A DNA stretch of 64,000 nt from Mesorhizobium sp. ES1-4 (lineage in GTDB: Bacteria; Pseudomonadota; Alphaproteobacteria; Rhizobiales; Rhizobiaceae). Made by a program: the position numbers and the translations under genes. Below the pieces are notes generated by a model, which was not told where the DNA came from, ran no database searches, and saw only the letters and a list, made by a program, of their open reading frames with translations. The stretch spans positions 1 through 64,000 of the forward strand of contig NZ_JAIUGV010000012.1 of the NCBI RefSeq assembly GCF_020164745.1. The letters run 5' to 3'. This document shows, piece after piece, positions 16,771-25,608 of this stretch. Within the stretch, counting starts at the first letter, position 1; each line of letters opens with the position of its first letter.

Positions 16771-18852
16771 ATGATGGATGGTGTCATCACGGCCAACGAG
16801 GCGCGGAACGAAACCGACTGGAAGGTCGGCGTCGATATCGGCGGCACATTCATTGATTTCTGCGCGCTGGAAGCGCGCTCCGGTCGCGTCGCCTCGCTGA
16901 AAGTGCTGACGACGCCGGAGGATCCGGGCGCCGAGCTGATGACGGGCCTCACGCTTCTGGCCGAACGCGAAGGCTTTGACCCTGCCGGTATCACGCGCTT
17001 CGTACACGGTACGACGGTTGGCATCAACACGATCATCCAGCGCAAGGGCGCACCGCTCGCGCTGTTCACCAATGCCGGCTTCGAGGACGTCATCGAACTG
17101 GCGCGGTTACGCATGCCGGACATGTATTCGCTGTTCTGCGCGCGGCCGGATCCGCTGATCTCGCGCGACATGGTTTTCGGCATTCCGGCCCGCATGCGTG
17201 CCGATGGGAGCGAATCCCGGGCGCCGGACATGGCGGCGGTGGCAAGGGCGGTGGCAGTGGCAAAAGCGAACGGGGCGCAAGGCATCGTCGTGTCCTTCCT
17301 CCATTCCTGGCGCAATGCCGCTCAGGAAATTTCGGTGAAGGCGACGATCGCGCGTCTTGCGCCCGACCTCTTTGTCTTCTCCTCGGCCGAGGTCTGGCCG
17401 GTGATCCGCGAATATGAGCGCAGCTCGACCGCCATCCTCAACGGCTATGTCCATCCGCGCGTATCCGGCTATCTGACGGCGCTGGAAGAGCGGCTGAAGG
17501 AACACAGCGTGCCTGCCCGCCCGATGCTGACCAAGTCGAATGGCGGCCTGATGAACGCCGCCGAAGGCAAGCGCGCCTGCGTGAACATGCTTTTGTCGGG
17601 AACGGCCTCCGGCGTTATCGGCGCCTCGTGGCTGGCGCGCCAGGCCGGAGAGGATAAGGTCCTCACGCTTGATATTGGCGGAACCTCGGCCGACTTCGCG
17701 CTGATCATCGACGGCGAGGCGCGATTTGGTACCGGCGAGCTGATCGGCGAGTTCCCGCTCCATATCCCCTCCGTGTCGGTCAGCTCGATCGGCGTCGGCG
17801 GCGGCTCCATAGCCAGCGTCGATGCTCAGGGGGTGCTACGGATCGGACCGGAATCGGCTGGTTCGACGCCGGGACCGGCCTGCTATGGCCGTGGCGGCGA
17901 GAGGCCGACGGTGACGGACGCCATGGTGGTGTGCGGATGGCTCGGTCACAGCGAGATGGCCTATGGCCAGCTCAGAATCGATACCGGCCTGGCGCATCGC
18001 GCGGTTGGCGAGCTTGCCACCCGGCTCGGCCGCCCCGTCGAGCAGACAGCGCAGGCGATCCTCGATATCGCGGTGTCAGAGATGTTCGTCGAGGTTGAGA
18101 AGCTCGCCTCGCGCGCCGGCGTCGACTTGCGCGACTTCACGCTGATGCCTTTCGGCGGTGGCGGGCCGATGCTCGGCGCTTTTCTTGCCCGCGAACTCGG
18201 CATGAAGCGGGTGATGGCGCCGCGCCGCCCTGGCGTGGTGTCGGCGCTCGGCGGACTGGTGGCGGATTTGCGCGGGGATTTCATTCGCACCATCTTCACC
18301 CCGCTCTCGGGCGTGTCGCTTGCCGGAATTCGCGAGGCCTTCGAGGCGCTGGCGCATGAGGGGTGCGACTGGCTTGCAGCGCAGGGGCACGACGCGGCCG
18401 CGGACCTCACTTTCTCCTGCGACATGCGCTATGTCGGGCAGAGCTATGAGATCGAGGTTGTCCTGTCGCCGCAATGGTTGGCAGATGGTGATGCGACCAC
18501 CATCGCGAAGGCCTTCCATCTCACCCACCAGCAGCTCTACGACTTCCACGACGTTGATGGCGAGATCGAGCTCGTGAACGTGCGGTTGTCCGCAATGGGC
18601 GCGGGGCCGAAGCTCTCCCTCCCGGAGACCGACGAGATCGACGCTCCGGCCATCCCGGCGCGCCGTCTTCCCGTTTACACGGGCGCGAGCGTCGAGACCG
18701 TCGACCTCCACGACCGGCAGACCCTCGTGCCGGGCAGCACGTTCCACGGGCCTGCCGTGGTCGTTCAGGAAGACACCACCTTCGCCATTCCCGCGGGAGC
18801 GCAGGCGCGGGTCGACCGCCATCTCAACCTTCTGCTGACCTTCGCGGAGTGA
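16771..18852 (+). CDS. hyuA: hydantoinase/oxoprolinase subunit A, 693 aa
   Basis: An ATP-dependent amidase of the HyuA/N-methylhydantoinase A family. The N-terminal ASKHA-type nucleotide-binding start is visible (VGVDIGGTFIDFCALEA), followed by VHGTTVGINTIIQRKGA near 100 and a second phosphate loop, LTLDIGGTSADFALI, near 300. With subunit B it opens cyclic amides such as 5-oxoproline or (N-methyl)hydantoins; acetone carboxylase subunits are also relatives. The ATG at 16771 follows AGGAAGGGA. Four bases separate it from hyuB. Neighbouring flavoenzyme genes suggest that the released N-methylated or imino acid is then oxidised. Confidence 0.9.
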   Translation: MMDGVITANEARNETDWKVGVDIGGTFIDFCALEARSGRVASLKVLTTPEDPGAELMTGLTLLAEREGFDPAGITRFVHGTTVGINTIIQRKGAPLALFTNAGFEDVIELARLRMPDMYSLFCARPDPLISRDMVFGIPARMRADGSESRAPDMAAVARAVAVAKANGAQGIVVSFLHSWRNAAQEISVKATIARLAPDLFVFSSAEVWPVIREYERSSTAILNGYVHPRVSGYLTALEERLKEHSVPARPMLTKSNGGLMNAAEGKRACVNMLLSGTASGVIGASWLARQAGEDKVLTLDIGGTSADFALIIDGEARFGTGELIGEFPLHIPSVSVSSIGVGGGSIASVDAQGVLRIGPESAGSTPGPACYGRGGERPTVTDAMVVCGWLGHSEMAYGQLRIDTGLAHRAVGELATRLGRPVEQTAQAILDIAVSEMFVEVEKLASRAGVDLRDFTLMPFGGGGPMLGAFLARELGMKRVMAPRRPGVVSALGGLVADLRGDFIRTIFTPLSGVSLAGIREAFEALAHEGCDWLAAQGHDAAADLTFSCDMRYVGQSYEIEVVLSPQWLADGDATTIAKAFHLTHQQLYDFHDVDGEIELVNVRLSAMGAGPKLSLPETDEIDAPAIPARRLPVYTGASVETVDLHDRQTLVPGSTFHGPAVVVQEDTTFAIPAGAQARVDRHLNLLLTFAE

Positions 18853-18856
18853 CGCC

Positions 18857-20842
18857 ATGTTTGACCGGACAAACCTTCAGGTTCTGGCCAATCACGCCCG
18901 CGCGGCGGCCGAGAACATGGCGCACACGCTGCACCGCACCGCGCACTCCGCCTTCGTCAAGGAGACGCAGGACTTTACCGTGATGCTGATGGACCGTTCA
19001 GGCGCGACCTTCGCCGTGCCGATGGAACTCGGCGCCACCTGGTATCCGGGGCTTTCGTATCACCGCGCGATCGCCATGGTCGACGACTACCGGCCGGGAG
19101 ATGTCGCCTTCACCAACGATCCCTATTCCGGCCACGTCGCCACGCATGCGCCAGACACGCATCTGTGGAAGCCGGTCTTCGTCGACGGCGACATCGTCGC
19201 CTGGACCGGTGGCCATATCCACAACACTGACATGGGCGGCGCGGTGCCGGCTTCGCTCAGCCGGGCGCTGACTGAAATCCATCAGGAAGGCATCCGCTTT
19301 CCGCCCATGAAGCTGGTGAATGAGGGCATCTTCGACGAGTCGATCCTGCGGATCATGAGCACCAATGTGCGCAAGCCCGACCTCAACATCGGCGACATCA
19401 AAGCGCTTGTCGGCGCGCTCAACACCGGCGAGCGCAAGATCCAGGCAATGGTGCGGAAGTTCGGCAAGGCCGGCTTCATCGAAGGCGTTTCCGCGCTTCT
19501 CGACCAGGCGGAAGCGCAGGCGCGCGACGTGCTGCGTTCCATGCCCGACGGCACATGGGAATTCGCCGATTATGCCGACGAGGATTCCGTCGAGGCCAAT
19601 CCGTGTCGGCTGAAGCTGACGCTGACGATCAAGGGCGATGTGGCGGTGCTCGACTTCACCGGCTCCGATCCGCAGCTCGGCTCCTCGCTCAACGTGCCTT
19701 CCGGCGGCGACCCGCGACACACCATGCTGCTGGTGGGTGTCTACTACGTGCTCTACACGCTCAACCCGAAGATCCTGCTCAACACCGGCCTGACCCGGCC
19801 GTTCACCTGCATCACGCCTCAAGGTTCTGTGCTGAACCCGGTCCACCCCGCCGCCGTAGGCATGCGCTCGCTCACCTGCGCCCGACTGCGGTCGGTCATC
19901 TTCGGCGCCTTCTCGCAGGTGATGCCCGAGCGCCTGCCCGCGGCGCCGGCCGGCAACAACTGCATCGTCAACGTCATGACCACGGACGAGCGCACCTGCC
20001 AGACCGTCATCACGGCGGTGAACCCCGTGGTCGGCGGCGGGGGCGCGATGCCGCATCGCGATGGGACCAATGGATCTGGCGCGGATGCAGCCTATCTCAA
20101 GAACACGCCGATCGAGATCACCGAGACCGAAACTCCGGTCGAATTCGTGAAATACGGGCTCGCCAAGGACAGCGGCGGTGCGGGTCGTTGGCGCGGCGGC
20201 TTGGCGACCGAAATGGCCTTCCGCGTCTTTGCCCCCGATTCCAGGATCACGGCCCGCAACCGCGACCGCAGCTTGTTCCGTCCCTGGGGCGTGCTGGGCG
20301 GCAAGGCGGCCGGCCTGTCGGACATGATCGTCAATCCGGGGACCGCGCACGAGCGGCGGCTGGGCAATATTGACACCACTGTGCTGCAACCCGGCGATGT
20401 GCTCGAGATCCGCTCCGCCGGAGGCGGTGGGCGCGGCGATCCGCGTCAACGTGAACCCTGGCGGGTCGCACAGGATGTGCGGCGCGGCTATGTCTCGACG
20501 GCAGCTGCCGAGCACGATTATGGCGTCGTCATCCGCGGCGGCGGGATCGACGAGCAGGCAACAGGGCAGCTGCGTGCGCGGCAGGAGCCGGCCGCCGGCC
20601 ACTTCCATTTCGGCCCGGAGCGCGACGGCTACGAGGCGCAATGGACGCCGGCCGCCTATGACCGGCTCACCGCCATATTAGGGGACTTGCCGATTCACTG
20701 GCGGTTCTTCACCAAGACGGAAATTTTCCGCCGCATGAAGGGACGCTCCGGGCCGGAAGGCGTTCAGGCGGCATTCGATGCGGTCTGCGAACGGTTTCCC
20801 GAAGTGCCTCGCCCAACTCCGGCGCGTGAGGCCGCGGAATGA
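18857..20842 (+). CDS. hyuB: hydantoinase/oxoprolinase subunit B, 661 aa
   Basis: Partner of HyuA in ATP-dependent hydrolysis of a hydantoin or oxoproline ring. Family features are the N-terminal NMAHTLHRTAHSAFVKETQD, the DPYSGHVATHAPDTHLWKPV block, GGHIHNTDMGG near 115-125, and the C-terminal glycine-rich EIRSAGGGGRGDP near 520. About 125 residues follow that last landmark, making the C-terminal tail longer than the core needs. The start is 4 nt after the hyuA stop, and its own stop overlaps the next start, so four genes (hyuA to the FAD oxidoreductase) form one transcript. Confidence 0.9.
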   Translation: MFDRTNLQVLANHARAAAENMAHTLHRTAHSAFVKETQDFTVMLMDRSGATFAVPMELGATWYPGLSYHRAIAMVDDYRPGDVAFTNDPYSGHVATHAPDTHLWKPVFVDGDIVAWTGGHIHNTDMGGAVPASLSRALTEIHQEGIRFPPMKLVNEGIFDESILRIMSTNVRKPDLNIGDIKALVGALNTGERKIQAMVRKFGKAGFIEGVSALLDQAEAQARDVLRSMPDGTWEFADYADEDSVEANPCRLKLTLTIKGDVAVLDFTGSDPQLGSSLNVPSGGDPRHTMLLVGVYYVLYTLNPKILLNTGLTRPFTCITPQGSVLNPVHPAAVGMRSLTCARLRSVIFGAFSQVMPERLPAAPAGNNCIVNVMTTDERTCQTVITAVNPVVGGGGAMPHRDGTNGSGADAAYLKNTPIEITETETPVEFVKYGLAKDSGGAGRWRGGLATEMAFRVFAPDSRITARNRDRSLFRPWGVLGGKAAGLSDMIVNPGTAHERRLGNIDTTVLQPGDVLEIRSAGGGGRGDPRQREPWRVAQDVRRGYVSTAAAEHDYGVVIRGGGIDEQATGQLRARQEPAAGHFHFGPERDGYEAQWTPAAYDRLTAILGDLPIHWRFFTKTEIFRRMKGRSGPEGVQAAFDAVCERFPEVPRPTPAREAAE

Positions 20843-21141
20843 TCACCGCCGGCCGCATCGTCAGGCTGGCGGAGTTCGATCGGGCAGAGGTGCATTTCTA
20901 TCTCGACGGGCAGATGTGGAGTGCATTGGCGGGCGACACCGTGCTGACCGCCATGCTGGCTTCAGGCAACGCGCTGCGAAAGTCCGAGTTCGGAGCCGAG
21001 CCGCGCGCTGGCTTCTGCCTGATGGGAGCCTGCCAGGATTGCTGGGTATGGCAGGACGAGGGACCGCGCCTGCGGGCGTGCTCGACACTTCTCAGCGAAG
21101 GCATGCGGTTGCGCACGATGCCATCGGAGAGCTGGCTGTGA
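20839..21141 (+). CDS. small 2Fe-2S ferredoxin-like subunit, 100 aa
   Basis: The product is the compact 2Fe-2S subunit found in opine oxidases, HcnA-type hydrogen cyanide synthase and heterotetrameric sarcosine-oxidase-like complexes. The beta-grasp fold shows as VHFYLDGQMWSALAGDTVLT AML; cluster ligands are Cys60, Cys65, Cys68 and Cys81 (GFCLMGACQDCWV...AC). It overlaps hyuB by ATGA and the following FAD/NAD gene by GTGA. It should pass electrons from the DAO-type subunit to the FAD/NAD subunit or to the respiratory chain. Confidence 0.85.
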   Translation: MITAGRIVRLAEFDRAEVHFYLDGQMWSALAGDTVLTAMLASGNALRKSEFGAEPRAGFCLMGACQDCWVWQDEGPRLRACSTLLSEGMRLRTMPSESWL

Positions 21142-22505
21142 GCGAGACCCCGCCGCCGCGGATCGTGATCGTCGGCGCCGGTCCCGCCGGCATAAGGGCG
21201 GCGGTCATGCTGGTCGGGGCCGGGCTCCATCCTGTGGTGATCGATGAAGGCCAGCGCGCCGGTGGGCAGATCTATCGCCGTCCGCCTGCCGGGTTCGCGC
21301 GCACGCCGGACCAGCTCTATGGGTCGGAGGCGGCGAAGGCCAGCGCGCTGCATGCGCTCTTCGACCAGCTGGCCGAAGAGGGGCGCCTTACCCATTGCGC
21401 GGGAAGCTCGGTCATCGCCGTGCAGGAGGATCGGCTGCATGTGCTGGGGGAGGGCGGCGTGCAGGTGATCTTCCACGACCGCCTGATCCTTGCGACCGGT
21501 GCATCCGACCGTGTCGCTCCGGTCCCGGGCTGGCAGAGCGCCGGCGTCTACAGCCTTGGCGCGGCGCAGATCGCGCTCAAGGCGCAGGGCGTGGCGCTGG
21601 GGCAGCGCATCGTCCTGATCGGATCGGGACCTTTGCTGACATTGGTCGGAGCCCAGCTCGTCAAGGCTGGAGCGGATGTGGCGGCGGTGTTGGATACCTC
21701 TTCCTGGCGCCAGCAGATGCGGGGGCTCTGGAGGCTTGCCGCCCGACCGTTGGTCGCGCTACGCGGTCTGGCCCTGCGGGTCCGGCTCGGCGGCCGCTAC
21801 CATACGGGCGTGACGCTCGAACGGATCGAGACAGACGGGAACGGCGTCTCAGCGATGCGCTGGCGCGACGCCGGCGGAAGGCAGCACCTCACTCCATGCG
21901 ACACGATAGGCATGGGCTGGCACCTGCGGGCGGAGACGCATCTGGCCGACCTGGCGGGATGCACCTTCATCTATGACGAGCGGTGGTGGCAATGGCTGCC
22001 GAAGACCGATCAGATGGGGCGCGCCGGCAACGGGACCTATCTCGCGGGCGATGGAGTTCGTCTTCTGGGAGCAGACGGCGCGGAGATCGCGGGGCGTCTG
22101 GCGGCAGCGGCGTGCCTTGCCGATCTTGGATTTCCAGCGCCATCCACCGCGGCCGATCTGCGGGAGCTTGCACGGATCGAGCGCTTTGCCTGCGGCCTGG
22201 CTTCCACCTTTCCCTGGCCGGCGGCGATGGTGCGGGCGCTCCCCGGCGACGCGGTCGTTTGCCGCTGCGAGAACGTGACCGCCGGAGATGTACGCGAAAG
22301 TGTGGATTTCGGCGGCGGCGAAGCGAACAGGGTGAAATCGCTGTCGCGCGTCGGCATGGGGCGATGCCAGGGACGCTATTGTCAGTTGGCCGCCGTCGAA
22401 CTCATCGCGGCGCAGACCGGCTGCACGCCTGCTGCAGTAGGCCGGTTGCGCGGGCAAGCGCCTGTCCGCCCGGCGCCCGTCGGCGCTTTTCTGCGGGACG
22501 GCTGA
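21138..22505 (+). CDS. FAD/NAD-binding oxidoreductase with BFD-like 2Fe-2S domain (opine oxidase A/HcnB-like), 455 aa
   Basis: A GTG start overlaps the stop of the ferredoxin-like gene. Residues 8-36 are the FAD Rossmann fold (RIVIVGAGPAGIRAAVMLVG); a second nucleotide-binding fold follows about residue 155 (QRIVLIGSGPLLTLVGAQLV). The last 90 residues carry a BFD-type 2Fe-2S motif: VVCRCENVT and GMGRCQGRYC, ligating by CxC...CxxxxC. This layout is that of opine oxidase subunit A, HcnB and the alpha subunit of dye-linked dehydrogenases. A DAO-type partner is needed; candidates lie on the opposite strand at 22558-23883 and 14432-15574. Confidence 0.85.
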   Translation: MSETPPPRIVIVGAGPAGIRAAVMLVGAGLHPVVIDEGQRAGGQIYRRPPAGFARTPDQLYGSEAAKASALHALFDQLAEEGRLTHCAGSSVIAVQEDRLHVLGEGGVQVIFHDRLILATGASDRVAPVPGWQSAGVYSLGAAQIALKAQGVALGQRIVLIGSGPLLTLVGAQLVKAGADVAAVLDTSSWRQQMRGLWRLAARPLVALRGLALRVRLGGRYHTGVTLERIETDGNGVSAMRWRDAGGRQHLTPCDTIGMGWHLRAETHLADLAGCTFIYDERWWQWLPKTDQMGRAGNGTYLAGDGVRLLGADGAEIAGRLAAAACLADLGFPAPSTAADLRELARIERFACGLASTFPWPAAMVRALPGDAVVCRCENVTAGDVRESVDFGGGEANRVKSLSRVGMGRCQGRYCQLAAVELIAAQTGCTPAAVGRLRGQAPVRPAPVGAFLRDG

Positions 22506-22557
22506 TGCGGTTCCACGGTGATCTCCGCAGGGCTGCCGGGACATGCGGAACTTTGGA

Positions 22558-23883
22558 TTAGAAGTCGGCGACCTTCCCCCAAACGGAAGCATCGAAGCGC
22601 CGTGGATCGTAGGACGTCGGGTCGGCGATCGGTTGCGACCCGGTCACCAGATCGGCGACGAGGTGTCCGGCGCCGGGTCCGATGCCGAAGCCGTGTCCCG
22701 AAAATCCGGCGGCCAGGAAGAAACCCGGAACACTATGGATCTCGCCGATGGCAGGCACGCCGTCAGGCGTGCTGTCGATGTAGCCGGCCCAGGCTGCGCT
22801 GATCCTGGTTTGGCGCAGGGCCGGCAGCAGCTCGAGTGCCCGGGCGTGGGTCAGGCGGATGGTCGCCTCGTCCGGGGCCGGATCGAGGATGCGCATCCGC
22901 TCCATTGGCGTCGGCTGGTCGAGCCGCCAGTGCCGGAGCGTTTCGTGGCCCGAGCGCACGCCCTGCAGACCGCCGGGCGCGAGGCTTCGCCACCGCTTCA
23001 GGAACATGGGCAGGAACTGCGACGAGAAGCGCAGCTGCTGCGGCGTGACGTCCACGCGGCCGCGTCCGCTTATGGCGAGCGTGTAGCCGCCGTCGCCGCG
23101 ACGCGTGGCCGAAATCCGTGCCGTGTGCAGCGCATCCGGCAGGCCCTCAGCGCCGGGCGAGACGGACAGGATGGAGGATCGGACCGACGCCTGCGGAAAG
23201 CGGAAGCCGAACTGATGGCAGAAGGAGGACGCCCACGCGCCGCCGGCCAGGACCGCCAGCTTCGTCCGGATAGTTCCGCTTTCGGTGACCACGCCGCTCA
23301 GGCGCCCGCTCTCGGTCTCGATACCGCGCGCGGCGCAATTCTGGTGCACGGAGCTCCCGAGCTTGAGGATCGCGCGGGCGACCGAGGGCGCGGCCCGCGA
23401 CGGATCGGCGGTGCCGTCGGTCGGCGAGAAGACGCCGCCTTTCCAGGTCCGGCCCGTGGCGCGGCCCCGTTCGCTGGCTTCGGCGCTGTCGAGCATGTGC
23501 GTGGTGACGCCGGCCGTTTTGGCGAAGTCACGCCAGCGCGCCCAGCCCGCCAGTTCCGCGTCGTCATTGCTGAGATAGAGCAGGCCGCAGCGTCGAAAGC
23601 CGGTGTCCTCGCCAGTTTCAGCCGCGAAGCTGTTCCACAGATCGAGGCTTCGGGTTGCCATTGGCAGCTCGCGGGCGTCGCGGTTCTGCTGGCGGCACCA
23701 GCCCCAGTTCCTCGAGGACTGCTCGGCGCCAATCCGGCCCTTTTCGACAAGCGCGACCTTCAGGCCGCGCCGTGCCAGATAATAGGCAGCGAAGATGCCG
23801 ACGATGCCGCCGCCGATCACCACCGCGTCCGCTGTCCGCGGCAGTTCGCCAGATGTCTCGATTTGCTGCAGTGGTGCGCGCAT
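22558..23883 (-). CDS. FAD-dependent oxidoreductase, DAO family, 441 aa
   Basis: The start is the ATG at 23881-23883, preceded by GGCAGAGAG; the longer frame reaching 24552 runs antisense through the Lrp gene and is rejected. Residues 18-48 form the FAD fold (AVVIGGGIVGIFAAYYLARR, LVEKGRIGAEQSSRNWGWCRQ), and the C-terminus has GFFLAAGFSGHGFGIGPGAG. SSRNWGWCRQQ is typical of the HcnC/opine oxidase B and glycine-oxidase-like branch. It is convergent with the FAD/NAD oxidoreductase and divergent from lrp by 222 nt, so it is plausibly Lrp-controlled and could supply the catalytic subunit of the complex. Confidence 0.85.
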   Translation of the reverse strand: MRAPLQQIETSGELPRTADAVVIGGGIVGIFAAYYLARRGLKVALVEKGRIGAEQSSRNWGWCRQQNRDARELPMATRSLDLWNSFAAETGEDTGFRRCGLLYLSNDDAELAGWARWRDFAKTAGVTTHMLDSAEASERGRATGRTWKGGVFSPTDGTADPSRAAPSVARAILKLGSSVHQNCAARGIETESGRLSGVVTESGTIRTKLAVLAGGAWASSFCHQFGFRFPQASVRSSILSVSPGAEGLPDALHTARISATRRGDGGYTLAISGRGRVDVTPQQLRFSSQFLPMFLKRWRSLAPGGLQGVRSGHETLRHWRLDQPTPMERMRILDPAPDEATIRLTHARALELLPALRQTRISAAWAGYIDSTPDGVPAIGEIHSVPGFFLAAGFSGHGFGIGPGAGHLVADLVTGSQPIADPTSYDPRRFDASVWGKVADF

Positions 23884-24105
23884 GATCTCTCTGCCTTGAC
23901 GCGCCAATCTACCGCGTTGTGCAGGCAGCCGCTGCCGCAGTTGAAGCTGAAGCAGAATTTTATTCCGGCGGCCTGGTCGAAATCGGGAGCCGCTGCGTTT
24001 CAAGCGCTGTCCGCTTGGATGGACAGACCAACGGGCTGTGGTAGTGTCAATGCCTGTGAGCAAGGCAGCATTTTGTGCTGCGGCATGCGTTCTGCGGAGA
24101 CGGCC

Positions 24106-24582
24106 ATGAAACTGGATCGGATCGACATCAAGATCCTTCACGAATTGCAGAAGAACGGCCGCATCACCAATGTGGAACTGGCTGATCTGGTGCATCTGTC
24201 GCCGAGCCCGTGCCTCATGCGGGTGAAGAAATTGCAGTCGGAAGGCTACATCGAAGGCTATTCCGCGCAGGTCAATATCGGCAAGCTCGGCCAGACGCTG
24301 ACCGTGTTCACCGAAATCACCTTGAAGAACCATCGCCAGGTGGACTTCGCCCGCTTTCTCGCCGTTGTGGAGAAGATTGACCAGGTCATCGAGTGCCACC
24401 TCGTGTCGGGCGGCTACGACTATTTGATGAAATTCGTGACCGCCGGCATCGCCGAGTACCAGACCATCATGGAACGGCTGACCGACATGGATATCGGCAT
24501 CGACAAGTATTTCAGCTTCGTGGTGCTGAAGTCCCCGATCGTCAAGGCGCACATGCCGCTGCCCAGCCTGTTTCCGAGGTAG
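24106..24582 (+). CDS. lrp: Lrp/AsnC-family transcriptional regulator, 158 aa
   Basis: A leucine-responsive-type regulator. The HTH is residues 1-60 (MKLDRIDIKILHELQKNGRI, ELADLVHLSPSPCLMRVKKL, EGYIEGYSAQV) and the RAM ligand-binding domain is 68-150 (TVFTEITLKNHRQVDFARFL, VSGGYDYLMKFVTAGIAEYQ). The ATG at 24106 has GGAG 8 nt upstream. It is divergent from the DAO oxidase at 22558, the usual arrangement for local control of an amino-acid oxidase by its substrate. A decayed paralogue lacking the HTH lies at 27764-28089. Confidence 0.9.
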   Translation: MKLDRIDIKILHELQKNGRITNVELADLVHLSPSPCLMRVKKLQSEGYIEGYSAQVNIGKLGQTLTVFTEITLKNHRQVDFARFLAVVEKIDQVIECHLVSGGYDYLMKFVTAGIAEYQTIMERLTDMDIGIDKYFSFVVLKSPIVKAHMPLPSLFPR

Positions 24583-24586
24583 TCAA

Positions 24587-24609
24587 CGACGAGCGCGCTG
24601 CGCTTGTCG
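24587..24609. terminator. bidirectional terminator hairpin between lrp and LysR genes
   Basis: CGACGAGCGC (24587-24596) pairs with GCGCTTGTCG (24600-24609), 10 bp with one G-U pair and a 3-nt loop. It fills the 31-nt gap between two convergent genes (stops at 24582 and 24614). There is no long T-run on either side, so it may rely partly on Rho. Confidence 0.5.
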
Positions 24610-24613
24610 CCCG

Positions 24614-25555
24614 CTACAAGGTGTCCGGCCGCAATATCGGGTGCAGCGCTTTCAATTCGGCTCGCATCTCGGCGATCATCCACGCGCAGATGTCGGAGAC
24701 GACAGGCCGTACCGGCCTTGAGCGCGGTGCAATCAGCTGATGGATCCGGCCCGTCTTGATCTGCCTGTCCGAGGCCGGGACAAGGGTTCCCTGAAGCAAC
24801 GCCCTGGAAACGTTGCTGAGCCAGCCGAGCGCCACGCCTTCCCCGTTCATGGCGGCTTGAAGCACGACCGCGTAGTCCGAGAATTCGAGCCACTTTGCCC
24901 TGCTGGCCTTGCGCTCGGCTACGTTGCCCCAGACGTCCTGCCACTGTTCCTTGGCGTCGGTCAGATGCAGCAGGACATGACCCTCCCCGGTTCCGGCATG
25001 CATCAATCGGCCGTGGGCCGACAAATAGGATGGGCTGCATACCGGAACTATGATTTCCGGCGAAAATGCCCAGTGGTGATAGTGGGTGTCGTCATCGCCC
25101 AGGATTCTCGTGGCAAGGTCGACATTCTCGGCTGGTCCTCGCAGAACGCCCGCGATCAGTTCGAATCTCAGGTCGACGTCAGGAAATCTCGTGCTGAAGG
25201 CTCCCAGTCTCGGGACGAACCAATAGGTTGCGAGAGAACTCGAGAGGGAAAGGGTCACCACCGGCTTTGCGGCGCCGTTCTGCTTGATTCTCCGGACCAC
25301 CTCCTCGATGCCATCGAATCCCTCTCGCACGGCCGAGTAGAGGTCACGCCCTTCTGCAGTCGGGGCCAACCCGCTTGGGCCTCGCGTGAAAAGGGCGACG
25401 CCAAAATCGGCCTCGAGCTGGGCGATGCTGCGGCTGATCGATGGTTGCGTGACGTTGAATTCGCGCGCGGCAGCGGTGAAACTGCCCGACCGGGCAGCCG
25501 CTTCGAAAACCAGCAGTCCGCGCGCGGAAGGAACGAGTTTTGCGTAACCAGCCAT
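24614..25555 (-). CDS. LysR-family transcriptional regulator (GcvA-like), 313 aa
   Basis: The HTH occupies about residues 10-70 (LVPSARGLLVFEAAARSGSF, then AREFNVTQPSISRSI and FGVALFTRGPSGLAPT), followed by the effector-binding domain. The 'PSxRxLxxFEAAARxGSFTxAAxELxVTQxAVSxxI' pattern is that of GcvA-type regulators, several of which govern glycine, betaine or amino-acid catabolism. The gene is divergent, 53 nt apart, from the TMADH-family enzyme gene, its likely target. An ATG nine codons upstream (25582) is possible. Confidence 0.85.
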   Translation of the reverse strand: MAGYAKLVPSARGLLVFEAAARSGSFTAAAREFNVTQPSISRSIAQLEADFGVALFTRGPSGLAPTAEGRDLYSAVREGFDGIEEVVRRIKQNGAAKPVVTLSLSSSLATYWFVPRLGAFSTRFPDVDLRFELIAGVLRGPAENVDLATRILGDDDTHYHHWAFSPEIIVPVCSPSYLSAHGRLMHAGTGEGHVLLHLTDAKEQWQDVWGNVAERKASRAKWLEFSDYAVVLQAAMNGEGVALGWLSNVSRALLQGTLVPASDRQIKTGRIHQLIAPRSRPVRPVVSDICAWMIAEMRAELKALHPILRPDTL

Positions 25556-25608
25556 ACGCCCACCGTATAGCCGCCCCAACAATTTTCAAGCTTTCTCCAA
25601 CTCCGCAA

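Noticed and set aside
18998..20641. Long minus-strand frame (547 codons) across hyuB
   Set aside because: It is antisense to a strongly matched HyuB protein and is open only because of GC-rich codon bias; its product is low-complexity with many Arg, His and Gly.
16771..20842. Acetone carboxylase subunits for the HyuA/HyuB genes
   Set aside because: Acetone carboxylase has a third small subunit gene (acxC) and different lengths; none is present.
23900..24552. Upstream extension of the DAO oxidase at 22558 toward 24552
   Set aside because: It runs antisense through the intact lrp gene, and the internal ATG at 23883 has a ribosome site and the family N-terminus.
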